A stretch of DNA of 64,000 nt from Chalara sp. BL73 (lineage: Eukaryota > Ascomycota > Leotiomycetes > Helotiales): positions 806,001 through 870,000 of the forward strand of contig CAKJVC010000012.1 of assembly GCA_918026815.1 (NCBI GenBank), read 5' to 3'. Below the pieces are notes generated by a model, which had not been told where the DNA came from, did not search any database, and saw nothing but the letters and a program-made list of their open reading frames with translations. The first letter of the stretch is position 1. Every line of letters starts with the position of its first letter. The position numbers and the translations under genes were made by a program. Positions 61,208 to 64,000 of this stretch are shown here, piece by piece.

Positions 61208-64000
61208 GTTTTTCGCTATTGCAGTTTGTAATTAAAGTTATTTACAACTTATTTGTAATTTGTAAAAATAAAAATTCTGCCGACAATAGTGCTAATTAAT
61301 GCTAATTCGTTTAACTTAATTAAAAAAAAGTTAACAAAAAAGTCGTTTATTACAAATGTTAATATAGCTTTAAACATTTTTTTTACAGGCTTTTTGTTAT
61401 TATTTTCGACTGTTTAGTTTTTGTTGCGTTTTTGTAAAAAAGTATTTTTTACAAACAAGTTCGGCTTGATTTTTTAAGCCGAACTAAAAAAATTAAAAAA
61501 GTTTTAAGTTTAACTGTTTATTTTAAAGTAGTTTTAAATTAGTTTTAACAACTGGTTTAGTTTGTAACATTAAATCAGCATTTTGCTAAATATATTTAAT
61601 AGTTAAATTGTTAAATGTATTTAATAAAAACTCGAGTTTAAGTTTTAAAAGTATTAATTTTTTGTAAAGTAGTTTGCTGTTTGTTTTGTTAAACAGTTTA
61701 ACTATAAAGTCGTTTTAAGTTTTTACTATAAATTCGCTGTTTTTTATAAATTTGTTTGCTGTTAATATTCGAATTTCGAAGTTGTTTATAATTTTAAGTA
61801 TAAATTTTAAATCGACAGTTTAAAAAAATAATAATTTTATAGTACTAGTACTAAAAAAGCGCTTTTTTAAAGTTTTGTTTAAAAGCAAGTTTAGTATGCT
61901 TTACAAACTATTTGCGTTTCGTAGTTTAAATTTTACTGTTTTTTTTAACGTTTTTATTAACTTGTAGTATTTTAGTTTTAATTGTATATTTAAAATTTAG
62001 TGTATAAACTTTAAGTTAGTAAGTCGTGTTTTAACAATAGTTTATAAATATATTAACACGGTTTTTGTTAATAAATTTATTATACTTTTTTCGGCAGAAA
62101 ATAATTTCGGATTTATATATAAATAGTATTTACTTTTTTATACGCGAATATAGTCGATCGAAAGTTTTTTACTTATATAAGTTTTTTCGAGTACAATTTT
62201 TTGATTGTTAATTATTAGTTTTGTTACAGTACAATTTCGCAAATAAACGTTAGTTTTTACAGCTTTGTTTTAAAATTTTATAAACAAACTTGTTTTTTTA
62301 AATATAGCTTTTACAAAGTTTTCAGCTGTTTAAATACATTTTTTTGCGATACTATTTTAATAAAATTCGTAAACAACAATATATTGTAGTCGAATATTGT
62401 TTTGTTAATACTAGTCGTTTAAAAGCTTTTTTAGTTTTGCAGCGTTGTTTAATTTTACGTTTACGATTTTACAGCTCGATTTTAGCTTTATTTGTTTTTT
62501 TTAAAACTGTAAATAAAAAACTATTTTTTTTTTAGTTTTCGCAGCAAAAATTTACATTTTTTAAGTTGCGTTGTCGATTATTTTAATAAAGTATTTGTTT
62601 TTGCGAATTGTAATAAAAAAAAGTTTGTATACGTTTACAAATACTAAATCGAAAATATAAAGTTTTTATAACGTTAGCTTGCAGTTAAAACGAGTTTTTA
62701 ATTTAATTAAAACGCAAACTTCGTAAATATAACTAAAAAGTAAAACTTTAATTTTGTTTTTTAGTATTATTACAGTATAAAACTTACAAATTACTTTTTT
62801 TTTAAAATATACAAATCGTCGGTAATACAACTAATAACAAACTGTTGTTGTAGCATTGCAGTTCGTAGCTAAATAATTTACTATATTCGTATTTAATTTT
62901 TTAGCCGCAAAAAAAATATAGCAGTAAATTTGCAAATTCGAAATAAGTTTTTTTAGTTAACTTAAAATTATTGTAAAAAAAAATATTAGCCGACTTTTTT
63001 TTAAATTGCGTGTTTTTTTTATTGCGAACATTGTTTTATTGTAGTTATTAGCAATGTCGAAAATTATATAAACTTTATTTGTAAAATGTACTGTAATAAT
63101 TGTACAGTTACTTTTTTGTATTATATATACTTATTATTAAAAAAGTTTGTAAAACTATTTATATAAACTTTTTTGTTTAAAAAAAATAAAATTTTTAGTT
63201 TAAAAACATACAATATATTTAACAATAAATTTTTTGGGGTTTTTTACTTGTAGTTTAACTGTGTTTATATAATCTGAGTTTAACTGTTTTTTTTTTAACT
63301 TTTATTTTACGTTTCGGTATTTTAACTAATAAGCGCTTAAAAAAGTAAAGTTAGTTAGTTATATAAAAAAAAGTTTCAAAGTTTAAAGCTTATTAAAAAT
63401 AAAAGATTTTACAAGCTTTTTTTAAAAAAATCGCAGTTGTTTTATTATTGTTTAAGTTGTAAATAAGTTTTTTCGGGTTAAAGTTTGTTAATAGCGCTTT
63501 TAAATTTAATTTAATTTTATAATATTTCTTTTTTATATGTTTATACTTTAGTTTTTAAATACTTCGCTGTTCGCGACGTTAACGCTAAATTTGTCGTTTT
63601 TCGCGAATTGTAGTTTTAGCGATTTTTTTTTATTTGCAGTTAATAAACCGGTAGTTGCGACTTTCGTACAGTTAGTATTTTAGCTTTTCGGCTTTAAAGT
63701 TTACACTTCGAGTTTTAAAATGTATTTTGCAGTTTGTAAATTGTTAAATTGCAATTGCTGCAATTTTAATTTAATTTGCTTTAAATTAATTTTTTTAAAT
63801 TTGTAAAATAAACAATTTGTTTTAAACAGTTAAGTTTAGTTAAACGTTTAAAGTCGCGTAAGTTATTGTATATTTTAACGGTAATTTTGTAAATAAATAT
63901 TTAAACAGTCGACTTTTATTAAAAGCTGTAACTAAAATAAACTCGGTATTCGTAATATAACGTTGTAGTTTTTTAAGCTTAATTTAAAAGCTTTAAATAT

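Larger units (their letters stand above)
57930..64000. other. AT-rich, mutated, gene-free block
   Basis: About 6 kb of very AT-rich DNA running off the window edge. No ORF longer than about 70 codons and no domain remnant is readable. By eye C remains mainly in ACA, ACT, GCA, GCT, ACG, GCG and TCG, whereas TCA, TCT, TCC and CC are nearly absent, the reverse complement likewise. This looks like heavy C-to-T mutation of repeats (RIP-like) with an unusual context. The ORF at 62344-62535 is chance. Confidence 0.85.

Noticed and set aside
62344..62535. 63-codon ORF in the AT-rich block
   Set aside because: Composition-driven, Phe/Leu/Lys only, no domain; surroundings are mutated repeats.

Overview
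The window is nuclear DNA of a filamentous ascomycete. Twenty host genes can be modelled, carrying about 67 introns, mostly 45-60 bp with GTRWGY-type donors and CTRAY-AG acceptors. The content (Atg4, Slm1, Pom152, an SPX-RING ligase, a divergent H2A/H2B pair, a BCK1-type MAPKKK, a CYP52-like P450) is typical of Pezizomycotina. I lean to Leotiomycetes (Helotiales) from gene character and from the mix of moderate-GC genes with a mutated AT-rich block. That placement is inference.

Bases 1-50977 are an ordinary gene-dense euchromatic region. In order: 3' part of a cell-wall-integrity MAPKKK (+); Slm1-like PH protein (-); cytosolic threonyl-tRNA synthetase (-); Gar1 of H/ACA snoRNPs (+); phosphatidylserine synthase (-); zinc metallopeptidase with a jacalin-like domain (-); Whi5/Nrm1-like G1/S repressor (+); CYP52-like P450 (+); nucleoporin Pom152 (-); UCH37-type deubiquitinase (+); FBXO21-like F-box protein (-); SPX-RING E3 ligase (-); Jjj1 co-chaperone (+); Atg4 protease (-); Sqs1-like R3H/G-patch protein (+); histones H2B (-) and H2A (+); complex I B22/NDUFB9 subunit (-); Kgd2 of 2-oxoglutarate dehydrogenase (+); and a GPI-type surface protein (+). 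There is no operon logic: these are independent housekeeping genes, many in head-to-head pairs that probably share promoters.

Bases 51069-57924 are one complete Ty3/gypsy chromovirus-type LTR retrotransposon: two 203-bp LTRs and a CGTAG target duplication on both sides. gag and pol are ruined by at least 15 in-frame stops, which sit where Trp or Gln codons are expected, and by a D-to-N change in the reverse transcriptase active site. Between pol and the 3' LTR lies an intact-looking three-exon gene on the opposite strand (57362 down to 56794, 157 residues) with a Cys-rich Zn-cluster-like N-terminus. It has no stops, unlike gag-pol. This is the most interesting object in the window.

Bases 57930-64000 are an AT-rich, gene-free block that looks heavily C-to-T mutated. 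By eye, TpC survives there almost only as TpCpG, while ApCpA and ApCpT remain common, so the mutation seems to have hit pyrimidine-C-notG sites. Three related TGTCACG...GTGACA solo-LTR-like sequences, two with perfect 5-bp target duplications, stand out as less mutated islands. CACGTG motifs recur in nearly all LTR-like pieces.
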